Shown: positions 44,007 through 53,098 of the stretch, piece after piece
Position numbering within the stretch: the first letter of the stretch is position 1
Layout: each line of letters opens with the position of its first letter
From: Agilicoccus flavus
GTDB lineage: Bacteria; Actinomycetota; Actinomycetes; Actinomycetales; Dermatophilaceae
Direction of reading: 5' to 3'
DNA: 64,000 nucleotides
Assembly: GCF_014857905.1 (NCBI RefSeq)
Contig: NZ_JACYXE010000005.1
Coordinates: forward strand, 186,001 to 250,000
The notes under the pieces: model-generated
Database searches by the model: none
Seen by the model: only the letters and a program-made list of their open reading frames with translations
What the model was told of the DNA's origin: nothing
Position numbers and translations under genes: made by a program

Positions 44007-44711
44007 TCACGCGATATCCGTCCTCCCGGCTCGGCCGAGACGGTTGGCGGCCAGCCAGGCCTCGAGGTCGGTCGCGGCGTCCCGGACGGTCTCGCCGCGG
44101 ACCGCGAGGCCGGCCCGGACGTCGCAGCCGGGCAGGGCGCGGCGGTAGTCGTCGTCGATGCCGCTCATGCCGCTGACGGCGTAGGTGACGAACGGGAGGA
44201 TGGTCGTTCCCGCCAGGTCGACGCTCTCGATGAACGTGGACATGATCATCGGCGCCCGGACGTTCCAGACGGGACTCCCGATGAGCACGGCGTCGTAGCC
44301 GCGCACGTCCGGGGGCGGGTTCGCGATCGCCGGGCGCGCGTCGCGCTCCTGCTCGGCCGAGTTCCGCGCGACGGTCGGGTCGTACGCCTCGGGGTAGGGA
44401 TCGGCGGCGACGATCTCGTGGACGTCGCAGTCGACCCGGTCGGCGATCATCCCGGCCAGGACCTTGGTGTTACCGACCGCGAGGTTCCGTCGGCCACCCT
44501 CGTGGTAGCTCTCCCCGGCCCGGGAGAAGAACGCAAGGAGCACCCGCGCGGGGCGCGAGGACGACCCTGGGTCCGGTCCGGTGGTCATGCCGGCGCTCCT
44601 GGGGCTGGGGTCGGTACCGGCGGTCGGCGGCGTCGCACAGCCGGCCAGGGCGGCGGCGACGACTCCGGCCGCGCCCACGAGGAGCGCCCGCCGGTCGAGG
44701 CCGCCGGTCAC
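44007..44711 (-). CDS. Flavodoxin-domain lipoprotein
   Basis: About 234 residues from GTG 44711: a short basic start (GGLDRRALLVGAAGVVAAAL), a lipobox ending LAGC, a Ser/Pro-rich linker, then a flavodoxin domain (VLLAFFSRAGESYHEGG with the FMN phosphate loop region, IGSPVWNVRAPMIMSTFIE, FVTYAVSGMSGIDDDYR). It is an exported, lipid-anchored flavodoxin, predicted to bind FMN outside the membrane. An upstream GTG at 44783 would add 24 residues before the signal peptide, so I prefer 44711. The 291 bases up to the next gene (45003) show nothing clear. Confidence 0.78.
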   Translation of the reverse strand: MTGGLDRRALLVGAAGVVAAALAGCATPPTAGTDPSPRSAGMTTGPDPGSSSRPARVLLAFFSRAGESYHEGGRRNLAVGNTKVLAGMIADRVDCDVHEIVAADPYPEAYDPTVARNSAEQERDARPAIANPPPDVRGYDAVLIGSPVWNVRAPMIMSTFIESVDLAGTTILPFVTYAVSGMSGIDDDYRRALPGCDVRAGLAVRGETVRDAATDLEAWLAANRLGRAGRTDIA

Positions 44712-45002
44712 GAGCGCGCCGTCGACCGCGAGATGGGAGTCATCGGTCCATTCCAGCGCAGCGCCGACGCGTGTGACAGGCACCGGCGCTCCCGGTACCG
44801 GCCGTGCCCCCGACCATGGCCCGCGGCCGGAAGCTCAAGCCCAGGGGCCGGTCGGCGCTCGCATGGTCGACGCCCAGTCCATCTGACCATCTCGACCTCG
44901 GGCACCAGGTGAGCCGGCGCGACCCGCGTCTCCATCGCTGCCGCCGCGGTACCCGCCACCCGGGCGATATCGGTCTTTTCGTCGTGGGCGTATCGTGGAC
45001 GG

Positions 45003-46592
45003 ATGGTGCCCATCGAGCTGACCGGTCGGTCGAACCGTGCGTCGACGTCGACCGGCGTCCTCGCCGGGATGGCGAGCGGCGCGGTGACGGTCGGCGTCGC
45101 CGAGCTGGCCGCGGGCCTCATGCAACGAGGCGGACGCACGGGCGGGACACCCTCGCCGATCGACGCCCTGGGCGGCGCGTTCGTCGACCGCACCCCGCCG
45201 TGGCTCAAGGACAGCGCGATCGCCCTCTTCGGCACGAACGACAAGACGGCCCTCTACGTGGGGATCGGCATCGTCCTCGTGCTGCTCAGCTGCGCCATCG
45301 GCGTCGCCGCGGTCCGCGGCCGCACCGCGCGGCGGGCGGCATCGGTGGTGTTCGTGCTGCTCCTCGGCGTCGCGGCGGCCGCGGTGCTGTCGCGCCCACA
45401 GGCGGCCGGCTCGGACCTGACACCCCTCGCGCTGGCCGGGCCGTGCGGGCTCGCCGTGCTGTGGTGGCTCTCAACCCACGCATCGCCCGCCGCCCGCACC
45501 GCCACCGTCGGCCGCGGCCGGGCGCCGGTGTCGCGCCGCGTCGTGCTCGGGTCGGGGTTCGCGGCCGTCGTCGCGGGGGCCGCCGCGGTCGCCGTCGGGC
45601 GGGCCGTGGCGGGCGGAGCGAGGGCGGTGACCGCGGCCCGGGAGGCGTTCGTCACGCCGAGGGTCGGGTCGCGGGTCGTCGTGCCCGCGGGAGCCGACCT
45701 GGGCGTCCCCGGGGTGACGCCGTTCATCGTGCCCGAGGCCGACTTCTACCGGATCGACACGGCTCTCGTCGTCCCGACGATCGACCCGCAGGAGTGGTCG
45801 CTGCGGGTCACCGGCATGGTCGAGAAGGAGGTGACGCTCGACTGGCCGACCCTGCTCGCCAAGCCGATGCAGGAGGCCATGGTCACGTTGATGTGCGTGT
45901 CCAACGAGGTCGGCGACTCCCTCAACGGCAACGCCGTGTGGACGGGGTGGCCGGTCCGGGAGCTCCTGCGCGAGGCGGGGGTCCGCCCCGGCGCCGACAT
46001 GGTGCTGTCGACCTCCGCCGACGGCTTCACCGCCGGCACCCCCCTGTCGGCCCTGACCGACGACCGCAACGCGCTCCTCGTCGTCGCCCAGAACGGGCAG
46101 GCGCTGCGGCCCGAGCACGGATTCCCGGCGCGGCTCGTCGTCCCCGGCCTGTACGGCTACGTCAGCGCGACGAAGTGGGTGACCGAGCTGAAGGTGACGA
46201 CGTTCGCCGACGACGAGGGGTACTGGACGCCACGCGGCTGGTCGGCGCGCGGGCCGATCAAGACGCAGTCGCGCATCGACGTCCCCCGCGACCGCGCGAG
46301 CGTGACCGCGGGCGACGTGGCCGTGGCGGGCGTCGCGTGGGCGCCGCACGTCGGCATCACCGGCGTGCAGGTGCGCCTCGACGAGGGCGACTGGCAGGAC
46401 GCCCGACTGGGGACGGAGGCCACCGTCGACGCGTGGCGGCAGTGGGTCTACCCGTGGGCGGCGACCCCCGGCACCCACACGATCGCCGTCCGGGCGGTCG
46501 ACGCGACCGGGACCGTGCAGACCCCGACCACGGCGCCGCCGGCCCCCGACGGCGCGAGCGGGCACCACACGATCTCCGTCACGGTGACGTGA
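45003..46592 (+). CDS. Molybdopterin-dependent sulfite oxidase-like protein with N-terminal membrane domain
   Basis: A 529-residue protein. The first 170 residues hold four membrane segments (about 17-37, 78-98, 110-127, 133-150), and another hydrophobic, RR-containing segment is near 177-200 (SRRVVLGSGFAAVVAGAAAV). A sulfite oxidase/YedY-like molybdopterin fold follows: DFYRIDTALVVPTIDPQEW, the molybdenum-ligand cysteine in LMCVSNEVGD, GFPARLVVPGLYGY, and a C-terminal Ig-like dimerisation domain ending HHTISVTVT. The large N-terminal extension is common in actinobacterial homologues. Substrate is unknown. Confidence 0.88.
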   Translation: MVPIELTGRSNRASTSTGVLAGMASGAVTVGVAELAAGLMQRGGRTGGTPSPIDALGGAFVDRTPPWLKDSAIALFGTNDKTALYVGIGIVLVLLSCAIGVAAVRGRTARRAASVVFVLLLGVAAAAVLSRPQAAGSDLTPLALAGPCGLAVLWWLSTHASPAARTATVGRGRAPVSRRVVLGSGFAAVVAGAAAVAVGRAVAGGARAVTAAREAFVTPRVGSRVVVPAGADLGVPGVTPFIVPEADFYRIDTALVVPTIDPQEWSLRVTGMVEKEVTLDWPTLLAKPMQEAMVTLMCVSNEVGDSLNGNAVWTGWPVRELLREAGVRPGADMVLSTSADGFTAGTPLSALTDDRNALLVVAQNGQALRPEHGFPARLVVPGLYGYVSATKWVTELKVTTFADDEGYWTPRGWSARGPIKTQSRIDVPRDRASVTAGDVAVAGVAWAPHVGITGVQVRLDEGDWQDARLGTEATVDAWRQWVYPWAATPGTHTIAVRAVDATGTVQTPTTAPPAPDGASGHHTISVTVT

Positions 46593-46658
46593 GCTCGGTC
46601 GAGCCTCCCCAGCGCGGGCGAGCCGCGAACAGCACTGCGGCCGGGGTCGTGCAGGCCG

Positions 46659-46743
46659 GGCGGCGCTGCCCGTCGAGAACACCGACGTGGACGCCGCCCG
46701 GGTGGGTCCGGAGGTCGAGCACCACCCGATCAGCGTGACGTGA
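46659..46743 (+). pseudogene. Possible C-terminal remnant of a second oxidoreductase copy
   Basis: One frame reads RAALPVENTDVDAARVG and EVEHHPISVT before TGA 46741-46743, echoing the HHTISVTVT end of the gene just upstream. It may be what remains of a duplicated 3' end. The similarity is short, so this is weak. Confidence 0.3.
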
Positions 46744-46812
46744 GCCTCGGTCCGTGTCGATCCCAGCGCGACGATGGCACCATCGCCTCCCACCAGGCCG
46801 CGTGGCCCCGGA

Positions 46813-47025
46813 TCAGCGGTCTGGGCGCCCCAGCGACCGCAGGAACGGGACGACGAGGTAGACGACGAAGAGCACGCCGACGACGATCGCGCCGCCCCAG
46901 AGCCAGACCTGCGTCAGGCCGCCGAGGGTGTCGGGCAGGAACGCGACCCCCAGTCCGTAGACGATCGCGAGCAGCCCGGTGAGCTGGGCCCCTCTGGTGG
47001 ACGTGATGCTGCGGGAGCCGTTCAC
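46813..47025 (-). CDS. Small two-helix membrane protein
   Basis: A 70-residue protein with two hydrophobic segments (about residues 14-30 and 41-62). GTG 47025 overlaps the stop of the upstream small membrane gene (GTGA). Unknown family; the paired small genes probably act together. Confidence 0.6.
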   Translation of the reverse strand: MNGSRSITSTRGAQLTGLLAIVYGLGVAFLPDTLGGLTQVWLWGGAIVVGVLFVVYLVVPFLRSLGRPDR

Positions 47026-47201
47026 CACGGCACCCCCATCGCCCACGGGATCACGATGAGGACGACCGCGGCGACGAGCAGGCCCAAGGCCCCGAGCGTC
47101 GCGAATCGATGCCCGCCCGGCCGGTCGGCCCACCGACCGGCCGACAGGCCGTAGATCAATCCGAGCGCGCCCACGATGAGGGCACCGGTGGAGACGTTCA
47201 C
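47022..47201 (-). CDS. Small two-helix membrane protein
   Basis: A 59-residue protein: helices at about residues 5-20 and 33-53 joined by a basic loop (WADRPGGHR). GTG 47201 follows GGGAGG. It is coupled by a four-base overlap to the next small membrane protein. Both look like accessory membrane subunits; no family was recognised. Confidence 0.6.
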   Translation of the reverse strand: MNVSTGALIVGALGLIYGLSAGRWADRPGGHRFATLGALGLLVAAVVLIVIPWAMGVPW

Positions 47202-47277
47202 GACAGGACCTCCCGCCCCGGGACAGTGATGCCACTCAATCACGAAACGTGACGCACGCGCATCGTTTTGCCGAAGG

Positions 47278-48123
47278 TCAGGCCGGCCAGGACTCGTCCG
47301 ACACGACGAGGTGGGTGTGCGGACCCGTGCGGACGACCTCGTCCACGTGGGCGAGGGCGGCCGGCCAGAGCCGGTCCTCGACCGACCGCACGAGGTCGCG
47401 CACGCGCGCGGCGGGCCAGTCGGGTGGGGTGAGCTCGGCGGGCAGCGCACCGTCGCGCAGGAGCAGTCCGGTGAGCATCGCCTTCGCCTCGAACATCGTG
47501 CGCAGCGCCTCCGCCCCGGCCGACCGCTCGAGGTCACGGGCGAGGGTGGCCTGCAGCGCGGCGACGGCGTGGTCGTATTCAGCGCGGAACTCCCCCAGGC
47601 GCCAGGCGCGGGCGACGAGGTCCGGCACGTCGCGCTCCGGGAAGGTCATCCACGCCTCCTGCACGCCCAGGCCGCTCGTGTCGCCGACGGTGTCGAGCTC
47701 GTCCGTCGGGCCGATGAGCAGGCCCGGCCGGACCGTCCGGTAGCCGACCTCGTGGGCCGCCACGAGGAAGCGGTCGCGTTCCCGCCGCCGGGACTCCGGG
47801 ATGTCGTACACCAGGGCGTGGAAGCGGCCGTCCCACGCCGCCGAGCGCAGGGCGCGGTCGCCCCGAACCGCCCCGAAACCGGTGAGCAGCCGCCCCGCCA
47901 TCCGATAGGTGCCCACCCGCCCGGCGCGGGTCAGCTCCAGCGCGCCGGTCGCCGTCATCCGGTGCAGGAGAGCCTTGTTCGCGGCCGGTGTCCCGTCGAG
48001 GTCGGACATGAGCGAGACGAGCACCGGGCCCGGCAGCTCCACCGCGCGGGCGACCCCGAAGACGAACGGGGCCCGCGCGTAGGCCAGCTTGAAGCCCCCG
48101 GGGTCCATCCTGTCGTGCGGCAT
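47278..48123 (-). CDS. PaaX-family transcriptional regulator
   Basis: A 281-residue PaaX-like protein: an N-terminal winged helix (PGPVLVSLMSDLDGTPAANKALLHRM), a middle domain with WDGRFHALVYDIPESRRRERDR, a pattern typical of the PaaX central Cas2-like fold, and a C-terminal helical domain. PaaX proteins repress phenylacetate or other acyl-CoA pathways using a CoA-ester ligand. No paa genes are present here; the nearest catabolic genes are the betaine island. ATG 48123 is used; ATG 48108 is possible. Confidence 0.85.
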   Translation of the reverse strand: MPHDRMDPGGFKLAYARAPFVFGVARAVELPGPVLVSLMSDLDGTPAANKALLHRMTATGALELTRAGRVGTYRMAGRLLTGFGAVRGDRALRSAAWDGRFHALVYDIPESRRRERDRFLVAAHEVGYRTVRPGLLIGPTDELDTVGDTSGLGVQEAWMTFPERDVPDLVARAWRLGEFRAEYDHAVAALQATLARDLERSAGAEALRTMFEAKAMLTGLLLRDGALPAELTPPDWPAARVRDLVRSVEDRLWPAALAHVDEVVRTGPHTHLVVSDESWPA

Positions 48124-48181
48124 CCCCGCACGATATCGAGCCGCCGCTTGCGGACCGCGGGACGCACCGGTCGCCCGGGGC

Positions 48182-48194
48182 GTACCGGCGGTAC
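48182..48194. promoter_or_regulatory. Dyad GTACCG-G-CGGTAC
   Basis: A perfect 13-bp dyad in the gap between the divergent PaaX and lipoprotein genes, in the right place to be an operator for one or both. Confidence 0.45.
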
Positions 48195-48248
48195 ACCCCG
48201 GCGGAGGGACTCCCCCCGCGGGGTCGCGCCGGCCTACCGTGGCACACC

Positions 48249-48764
48249 ATGACCACACGGATCGCCCGGCGCGTCCTGGCCGCGGGCGCGGGGCTGCTGC
48301 TGGCGGCGGGGTGCGCGGCCCCCGCCTCGGCACCGGCCGGCCCGTCCGCCGCCGCGCCGGCCCCGACCGCACCGCCGACCCCGCAGGAGGCGCCCACCAT
48401 GACCAGCTCCACCGCCGTCACCGCCACCGTCGACGGCCGCCGCTTCCCCGCCCGCCTCCACGACACGGCCACGGCCCGCGACCTGGCCGCCCAGCTGCCG
48501 CTGGACCTGACGATCCGGGACTACGGCGGCGTGGAGAAGATCGCGCCCCTGCCTCGGCCGCTGACGACCGACGGCGCGCCCGCCGGCGCCGACCCGGAGA
48601 TCGACGACCTCGGCTTCTACGTCCCCGACGGCGTCCTCGTCTTCTACTACGGGGACGTCGGCTACTGGAACGGCATCGTCCGGATCGGCGAGCTCGACCC
48701 CGAGGGCATGCGGGCCGTCCGCGACCTCCCCGACGGCTCACGGGTGCGCCTCGAGCGGGCCTGA
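48249..48764 (+). CDS. Cyclophilin-like-fold lipoprotein
   Basis: A 171-residue protein with a signal peptide and lipobox (LLLAAGCAA, Cys near residue 22), a Pro/Ala linker, and a domain like the cyclophilin-like TM1367/DUF family: FPARLHDTATARDLAAQLPL, DYGGVEKIAPL, GFYVPDGVLVFYYGDVGYWNG. These domains in other bacteria are stand-alone proteins of unknown function, often annotated beside flavodoxin-like lipoproteins. ATG 48249. It is divergent from the PaaX gene. Confidence 0.8.
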   Translation: MTTRIARRVLAAGAGLLLAAGCAAPASAPAGPSAAAPAPTAPPTPQEAPTMTSSTAVTATVDGRRFPARLHDTATARDLAAQLPLDLTIRDYGGVEKIAPLPRPLTTDGAPAGADPEIDDLGFYVPDGVLVFYYGDVGYWNGIVRIGELDPEGMRAVRDLPDGSRVRLERA

Positions 48765-48846
48765 CGGTTTGCACGGACTCCGCACGGGAGCGAGGACCGG
48801 GTCCGATGACGACACCGCAGACCCGTCCGCGCACCCGCCGGGGCCG

Positions 48847-49826
48847 TCAGAAGCTGGTCGCCTCGCGGCGCAGGCGCTGCTCCAGCGCGTCGTCGAGGTC
48901 GATGACGTCGAGCGGGCCGGTGCGCTCGACGGCGGGGAGCCGCACGCCGTGCGTCCGGCTCAACGTCTCGAGGTGGGCGACGAACCGGTCGACGGCACCC
49001 GGGAAGAGGCCCGGGTTGACGGCGAGGACGAACAGCCCGACGCGGGGCGACTCGTCCCCGCGGTCGAAGGGTGCGGCGTCGAGGGAGAAGGAGGCCCCGG
49101 ACAGCGTGGCGAGCAGCTCGACCAGGAGCGCGACGTTGCCGCCGCGGTGACCCCCGAACGGCAGCAACGCGCCCACCAGCGCTGCCACCGCGGCGTCCTG
49201 CGTCGGTTTCCCGTCCGGGCCCAGCGCCCACCCGACCGGCAGTGGCTCCCCGGCCTCGGCGGTGCGCCGGATGCCGACGAAGGCCGTCTAGACGACGCCT
49301 GGTCGATGACGATCGGTGGCCCGCCGGGCCGGGGCACGGCGTAGGCCTGCGGGTTCGTGTCGAGCACGGGGTGGGTGGCCCCGCCGAGCGACATGAGGGC
49401 GGGGCTGTTGGCGGCGGCGACGGCCAGGCATCCCTGCTCGGCGAGTCGGCGCACGTAGAAGCCGAGTTCGCCCACCGTGAAGGAGTTCGCGACCCAGAGG
49501 GCGGCGAGCCCGCTGCGACGCGCGGACTCTCGCAGCAGCGGCAGCGCCTCCTCGAAGGCGACCTGGGCGAGGCCCTCCGCGGCGTCCACGGCGACGACCG
49601 CCCCCGCCGCCGCTCGGACGTGCGGGCGCGCACCGGCGGCGGTCCGCCCCCGCTGGTAGCCGTCGAGGTAGTCGACGAGGTGCGCCACGCCGACGGCGGG
49701 CGCGCCGGCGACCTCGGCCTCCACCGTGGCCTGCGCGAGCACGCGGGCCTCGCGCTCGTCCGCGCCCGCCGCCACGAGCGCGTCCCGACACCTCTGCGCG
49801 AGCTCGTCGCGGGAGATGCGGACCAT
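48847..49826 (-). pseudogene. Ldh-family (malate/L-lactate-type) dehydrogenase, frameshifted
   Basis: The N-terminal part from ATG 49826 reads VRISRDELAQRCRDALVAAGAD and GLAALWVANSFTVGELGFYV and ends PPIVIDQASS. The rest in the next frame has TAFVGIRRTAEAGEPL, ALLPFGGHRGGNVALLVELL and the Ldh C-terminus. One missing base near 49288-49292 separates them; joined, the protein is about 326 residues. The family uses NAD(P) on 2-hydroxyacids (malate, ureidoglycolate, sulfolactate). It is the last gene behind the betaine transporter set, 76 bases after the binding protein gene. Its role there is unknown. Confidence 0.8.
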
Positions 49827-49902
49827 GTGGTTCCTCCTCGAGCGTGGCCGACGTGGCGGGCGCGGGGGTGGGGTCGCCCGACGCGCCCCCACCCCCGCCT
49901 CC

Positions 49903-50874
49903 TCAGCCGGCGAACCAGGCGTCGACCACCGCCTTGTTCTGCGTCATCCACTGCTTCGCGGTCTCCTGCTCCTTGCCCTTGCCCGCGTTGTGCAGGGCGA
50001 GGGTCAGACTTGCGAGCTGGTCCTGCGTCAGCTTGAACTTCTTCATCCAGCCGGCGAGCTCGGGGTTCTTCTCACCGAAGCCCTTCGTGGCGATGACCTG
50101 CAGCTCGTCGGGCTTACCGAACGCACCCTTGGGGTCCTCGAGCGGTCGGATCGGGAAGCGGCTGAACGCCCAGTGGGGCTGCCACAACGTGACGACGATC
50201 GGCTTCTTCTGCTTGATCGCCGAGTCGAGCGTGGCGAGCATCGCCGCCGAGCTGCCCTCGATGAGCTGGTAACCGCCCAGCCCATAGCCGGGCATGACCT
50301 TCTCGCGGGTCGCCTTCATCAGGCCCGCCCCGGCCTCGATGCCGACGATCCGGCCGTTGAACGGCGCGGGGTTGGTCTTGAGGTCGTCGATGGTCTTCGC
50401 CTGCACGTAGTCGGGGACGGCGAGCATGTTCTTGCCCTCCGACCACGTCGACAGCGACTCGAGACGGTTCTGGTAGCGGGCCCAGTAGGCGGCGTGCGTC
50501 ACCGGCAGCCAGGCGTCGAGATACATGTCCACCTGGCCCTGGGCCACGCCGGTGAACGTGCTGGCGACGTCGAGGGCCCGCACCTCCACGGTGTAGCCCC
50601 GCTCTTCGAGCAGTTGCTTCCAAAGGTAGGTCGCGGCGACGTCCTCGTCCCACCCGTCGATGACGGCGATGCTGACGGACTTCGACCCGCCCCCACCGCC
50701 GGAGGCATCGTCGCCGCCGCCCCCGCCGCCGGAGCCGCTGAAGGAGCGCGGATTGCCGCTGCACCCGGTGGCGCCGAGCAGGGCCGCGGCGAGCAGCGCG
50801 GCGACGACAGGCGTCCGCGTGAGGCGGGCAAGGGTCGGGGTGCGACGAGACATGTTCTGGGCCTCCGTGCTCAT
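49903..50874 (-). CDS. Glycine betaine-type ABC transporter substrate-binding lipoprotein
   Basis: A 323-residue OpuAC-type binding protein. It has a signal peptide with lipobox LLGATGCSG and a Gly/Ser-rich linker (GSGGGGGG), then the OpuAC domain (SVSIAVIDGWDEDVAATYLWK, YLDAWLPVTHAAYWA, GLMKATREKVMPGYGLGGYQ, VTLWQPHWAFSRF). Tryptophans in DAWLP and LWQPHW are candidates for the aromatic box that binds quaternary amines. ATG 50874 overlaps the permease stop (ATGA); an inner ATG at 50853 also has a good GGAGG. Third gene of the importer operon. Confidence 0.9.
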   Translation of the reverse strand: MSTEAQNMSRRTPTLARLTRTPVVAALLAAALLGATGCSGNPRSFSGSGGGGGGDDASGGGGGSKSVSIAVIDGWDEDVAATYLWKQLLEERGYTVEVRALDVASTFTGVAQGQVDMYLDAWLPVTHAAYWARYQNRLESLSTWSEGKNMLAVPDYVQAKTIDDLKTNPAPFNGRIVGIEAGAGLMKATREKVMPGYGLGGYQLIEGSSAAMLATLDSAIKQKKPIVVTLWQPHWAFSRFPIRPLEDPKGAFGKPDELQVIATKGFGEKNPELAGWMKKFKLTQDQLASLTLALHNAGKGKEQETAKQWMTQNKAVVDAWFAG

Positions 50875-51782
50875 GAGGTCGGACCGGCGATGGCGGAGGG
50901 GGTGGAGGCGGTGGCCTCCGGGAGGAGGGCGGGGCGACGGCGCATGAGGCCGCGCAGGCTGCCGCCCGACTCGGCGAAGGCGCCGGTGAGCCGGTCGAGG
51001 TAGATGGCGATGAGGACGACCGCGAGGCCGCCCTCGAAGCCGGCGCCGACGTCGAGGGTGCTGATGCCGCGCACGACGACGACGCCGAGGCCGGCGGCGC
51101 CGACGAGGCCCGCGATGACGACCATCGACAGGGCGAGCATGATCGTCTGGTTGACGCCCGCCATGATCGACGGCAGCGCGAGCGGGAGCTGGGCCTCGCG
51201 CAGGATCTGGCCGGGCTTGGCACCGAACGCGTGCGCCGCCTCGACGACCTCCTCGTCGACGCTGCGGATGCCGAGCTCGGTGAGCCGGACGGCCGGCGGG
51301 ATGGCGAAGACGACCGTCGCCATGACCCCGGGGACGACGCCGATGCCGAAGAAGAAGACGGCCGGGATGAGGTAGACGAACACGGGCAGGGTCTGCATGA
51401 AGTCGAGCAGAGGACGCACGACGTTCGAGACGCCGCGGCTGCGCGCGGCCCAGATGCCGATCGGCACGCCGATGAGGACGGCGATGATGCTCGCGACGAG
51501 GACGACCGCGAGGGTCTCCATCGTCTCGACCCACAGGCCCATCGCCTGCACGAAGAGGAACGCGACGAGGGCGAACAGGGCCAGACCCCAGCGGCGCGCG
51601 AGCAGCGGGAGGGCGGCGAAGATCACCGTCATGAGGAGCGCGTGCGGCGCCGTGAGCAGGTAGAGCACGCCGTCGAGCAGAGCGAGCATGACCACCGAGA
51701 TCGCGTCGAAGAACGGCCCGAGGTGCGTGGTCAGCCAGTCGACGAGCTGGCTCACGGGCGTGCCCACGTCGATCTCAGGCAT
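50871..51782 (-). CDS. Glycine betaine-type ABC transporter permease
   Basis: A 303-residue ProW/OpuAB-type permease with about seven membrane helices. The EAA loop is visible as EVVEAAHAFGAKPGQILREAQLPLALPSI (here shown as EAAHAFGAKPGQIL and LPLALPSI), the site of contact with the ATPase. It moves glycine betaine or related quaternary ammonium compounds. ATG 51782 overlaps the end of the ATPase gene by eight bases. Length is typical. Confidence 0.93.
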   Translation of the reverse strand: MPEIDVGTPVSQLVDWLTTHLGPFFDAISVVMLALLDGVLYLLTAPHALLMTVIFAALPLLARRWGLALFALVAFLFVQAMGLWVETMETLAVVLVASIIAVLIGVPIGIWAARSRGVSNVVRPLLDFMQTLPVFVYLIPAVFFFGIGVVPGVMATVVFAIPPAVRLTELGIRSVDEEVVEAAHAFGAKPGQILREAQLPLALPSIMAGVNQTIMLALSMVVIAGLVGAAGLGVVVVRGISTLDVGAGFEGGLAVVLIAIYLDRLTGAFAESGGSLRGLMRRRPALLPEATASTPSAIAGPTS

Positions 51783-53058
51783 GGTGGCGGTCCCCTTCCA
51801 GGGTCGAGGCGGCGGGTGTGGCGATGGCCTGCAGGAGCGTGGCGCGCGGGAGGACGCCGACGAGGCGGTCCTCGTGGTCGAGCACGGCGAGCGGGACGCA
51901 GTCCCCGCCGACGAGGGTGCACGCCTCGGAGAGCGTCGTCTCGGTCCGGATGGTGCCGAGCGGCGGCCGGGCCAGGTCCTCGAGGCGGGCGTCGGGCCGG
52001 TGGACGGCCCCGGCGATGGCCTCGCCCTCGACGACCCCGAGGATGCGGGAGTCGGCGTCGAGGACGTAGGCCCCCTGGGCGTGGGCGCCGGGACGGTTCA
52101 TCCGCTCGAGCACCTTGCTCGGCCGGTCGCCCGGCCGACCCACCGCGATGGGCGGCTGCATGACGACCCCGGCCGTGAGGACGCGGGACCGGTCGACGTC
52201 GGAGATGAACTCGCGCACGTAGTCGTCCGCCGGCGACTCGAGGATCTCGGTCGCGGTGCCGAGCTGGACGACCTCGCCCTGGCGCATGATCATGATCCGG
52301 TCGCCGAGGCGCATCGCCTCGTTGAGGTCGTGGGTGACGAAGACGACGGTGCGCCGCAGCTCGGCCTGGAGCTTGATGAGCAGCTCCTGCATGTCGCGTC
52401 GGATGAGCGGGTCGAGCGCGCTGAACGGCTCGTCCATGAGGAGGATGTCGGCGTCGGAGGCGAGCGCCCGGGCGAGGCCGACGCGCTGGCGCATGCCGCC
52501 CGAGAGTTCGCCCGGCAGGGAATCGCCCCACTCGCCGAGGCCGACCGTCTCGAGGGCCCAGTTCGCCCGCTCGGTGCGGGCGGCGGCGCCCTCCTTGCGG
52601 ACGTGGAGGGCGTACGCGGCGTTCTCGCGCACGGTCCGGTGCGGGAAGAGCGCGAAGTGCTGGAACACCATGTTGATCTTGCGGTTCCGGACGGCCCGCA
52701 GCTCGGGGTCGGCCATCTCGACGATGTCCTTGCCGTCGAGGAGGATCTCGCCGGACGTCGGCTCGACGAGGCGGTTGAGCATGCGCAGGACCGTGGACTT
52801 GCCGGAACCGGACAGGCCCATGATGACGAAGAACTCGCCCTCACCGACCGTGAACTCGACGTCCTTGGCGGCCGGCTTGTGCGTCGCGCCCGCGCCCTTG
52901 CCCCGGGACCAGCCCTTGGCACCGCCGCGTTGGCCGTAGATCTTCGTCAGGTGACGGACCTCGATCGCGGGGGTGCGGTCGGACCGCCCTGGATGAGCGA
53001 CGATCGGGACGGGTCCGGTATCCGGTGGTGCCATCGAGTGCGACATGTGGGGCTCCAT
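51775..53058 (-). CDS. Glycine betaine-type ABC transporter ATPase with CBS domains
   Basis: A 427-residue ProV/OpuAA-type ATPase. Walker A is GLSGSGKS, the signature LSGGM, Walker B ILLMDEP, and the H-loop VTHDLNEA. The C-terminal 120 residues form a tandem CBS region (VLDADSRILGVVEG, CVPLAVLDHEDRLVGVLP) of the kind that senses ionic strength or nucleotides in osmoregulated importers. A basic insert (GGAKGWSRGKGAGATHK) lies just before the core. ATG 53058. First gene of the importer, 40 bases after the reductase stop, so the two may share a transcript. Confidence 0.93.
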   Translation of the reverse strand: MEPHMSHSMAPPDTGPVPIVAHPGRSDRTPAIEVRHLTKIYGQRGGAKGWSRGKGAGATHKPAAKDVEFTVGEGEFFVIMGLSGSGKSTVLRMLNRLVEPTSGEILLDGKDIVEMADPELRAVRNRKINMVFQHFALFPHRTVRENAAYALHVRKEGAAARTERANWALETVGLGEWGDSLPGELSGGMRQRVGLARALASDADILLMDEPFSALDPLIRRDMQELLIKLQAELRRTVVFVTHDLNEAMRLGDRIMIMRQGEVVQLGTATEILESPADDYVREFISDVDRSRVLTAGVVMQPPIAVGRPGDRPSKVLERMNRPGAHAQGAYVLDADSRILGVVEGEAIAGAVHRPDARLEDLARPPLGTIRTETTLSEACTLVGGDCVPLAVLDHEDRLVGVLPRATLLQAIATPAASTLEGDRHHA

Positions 53059-53098
53059 CTTCTGGGAGGGTCGGAGGCGGGGGCTGGTGGGCGGCGGC

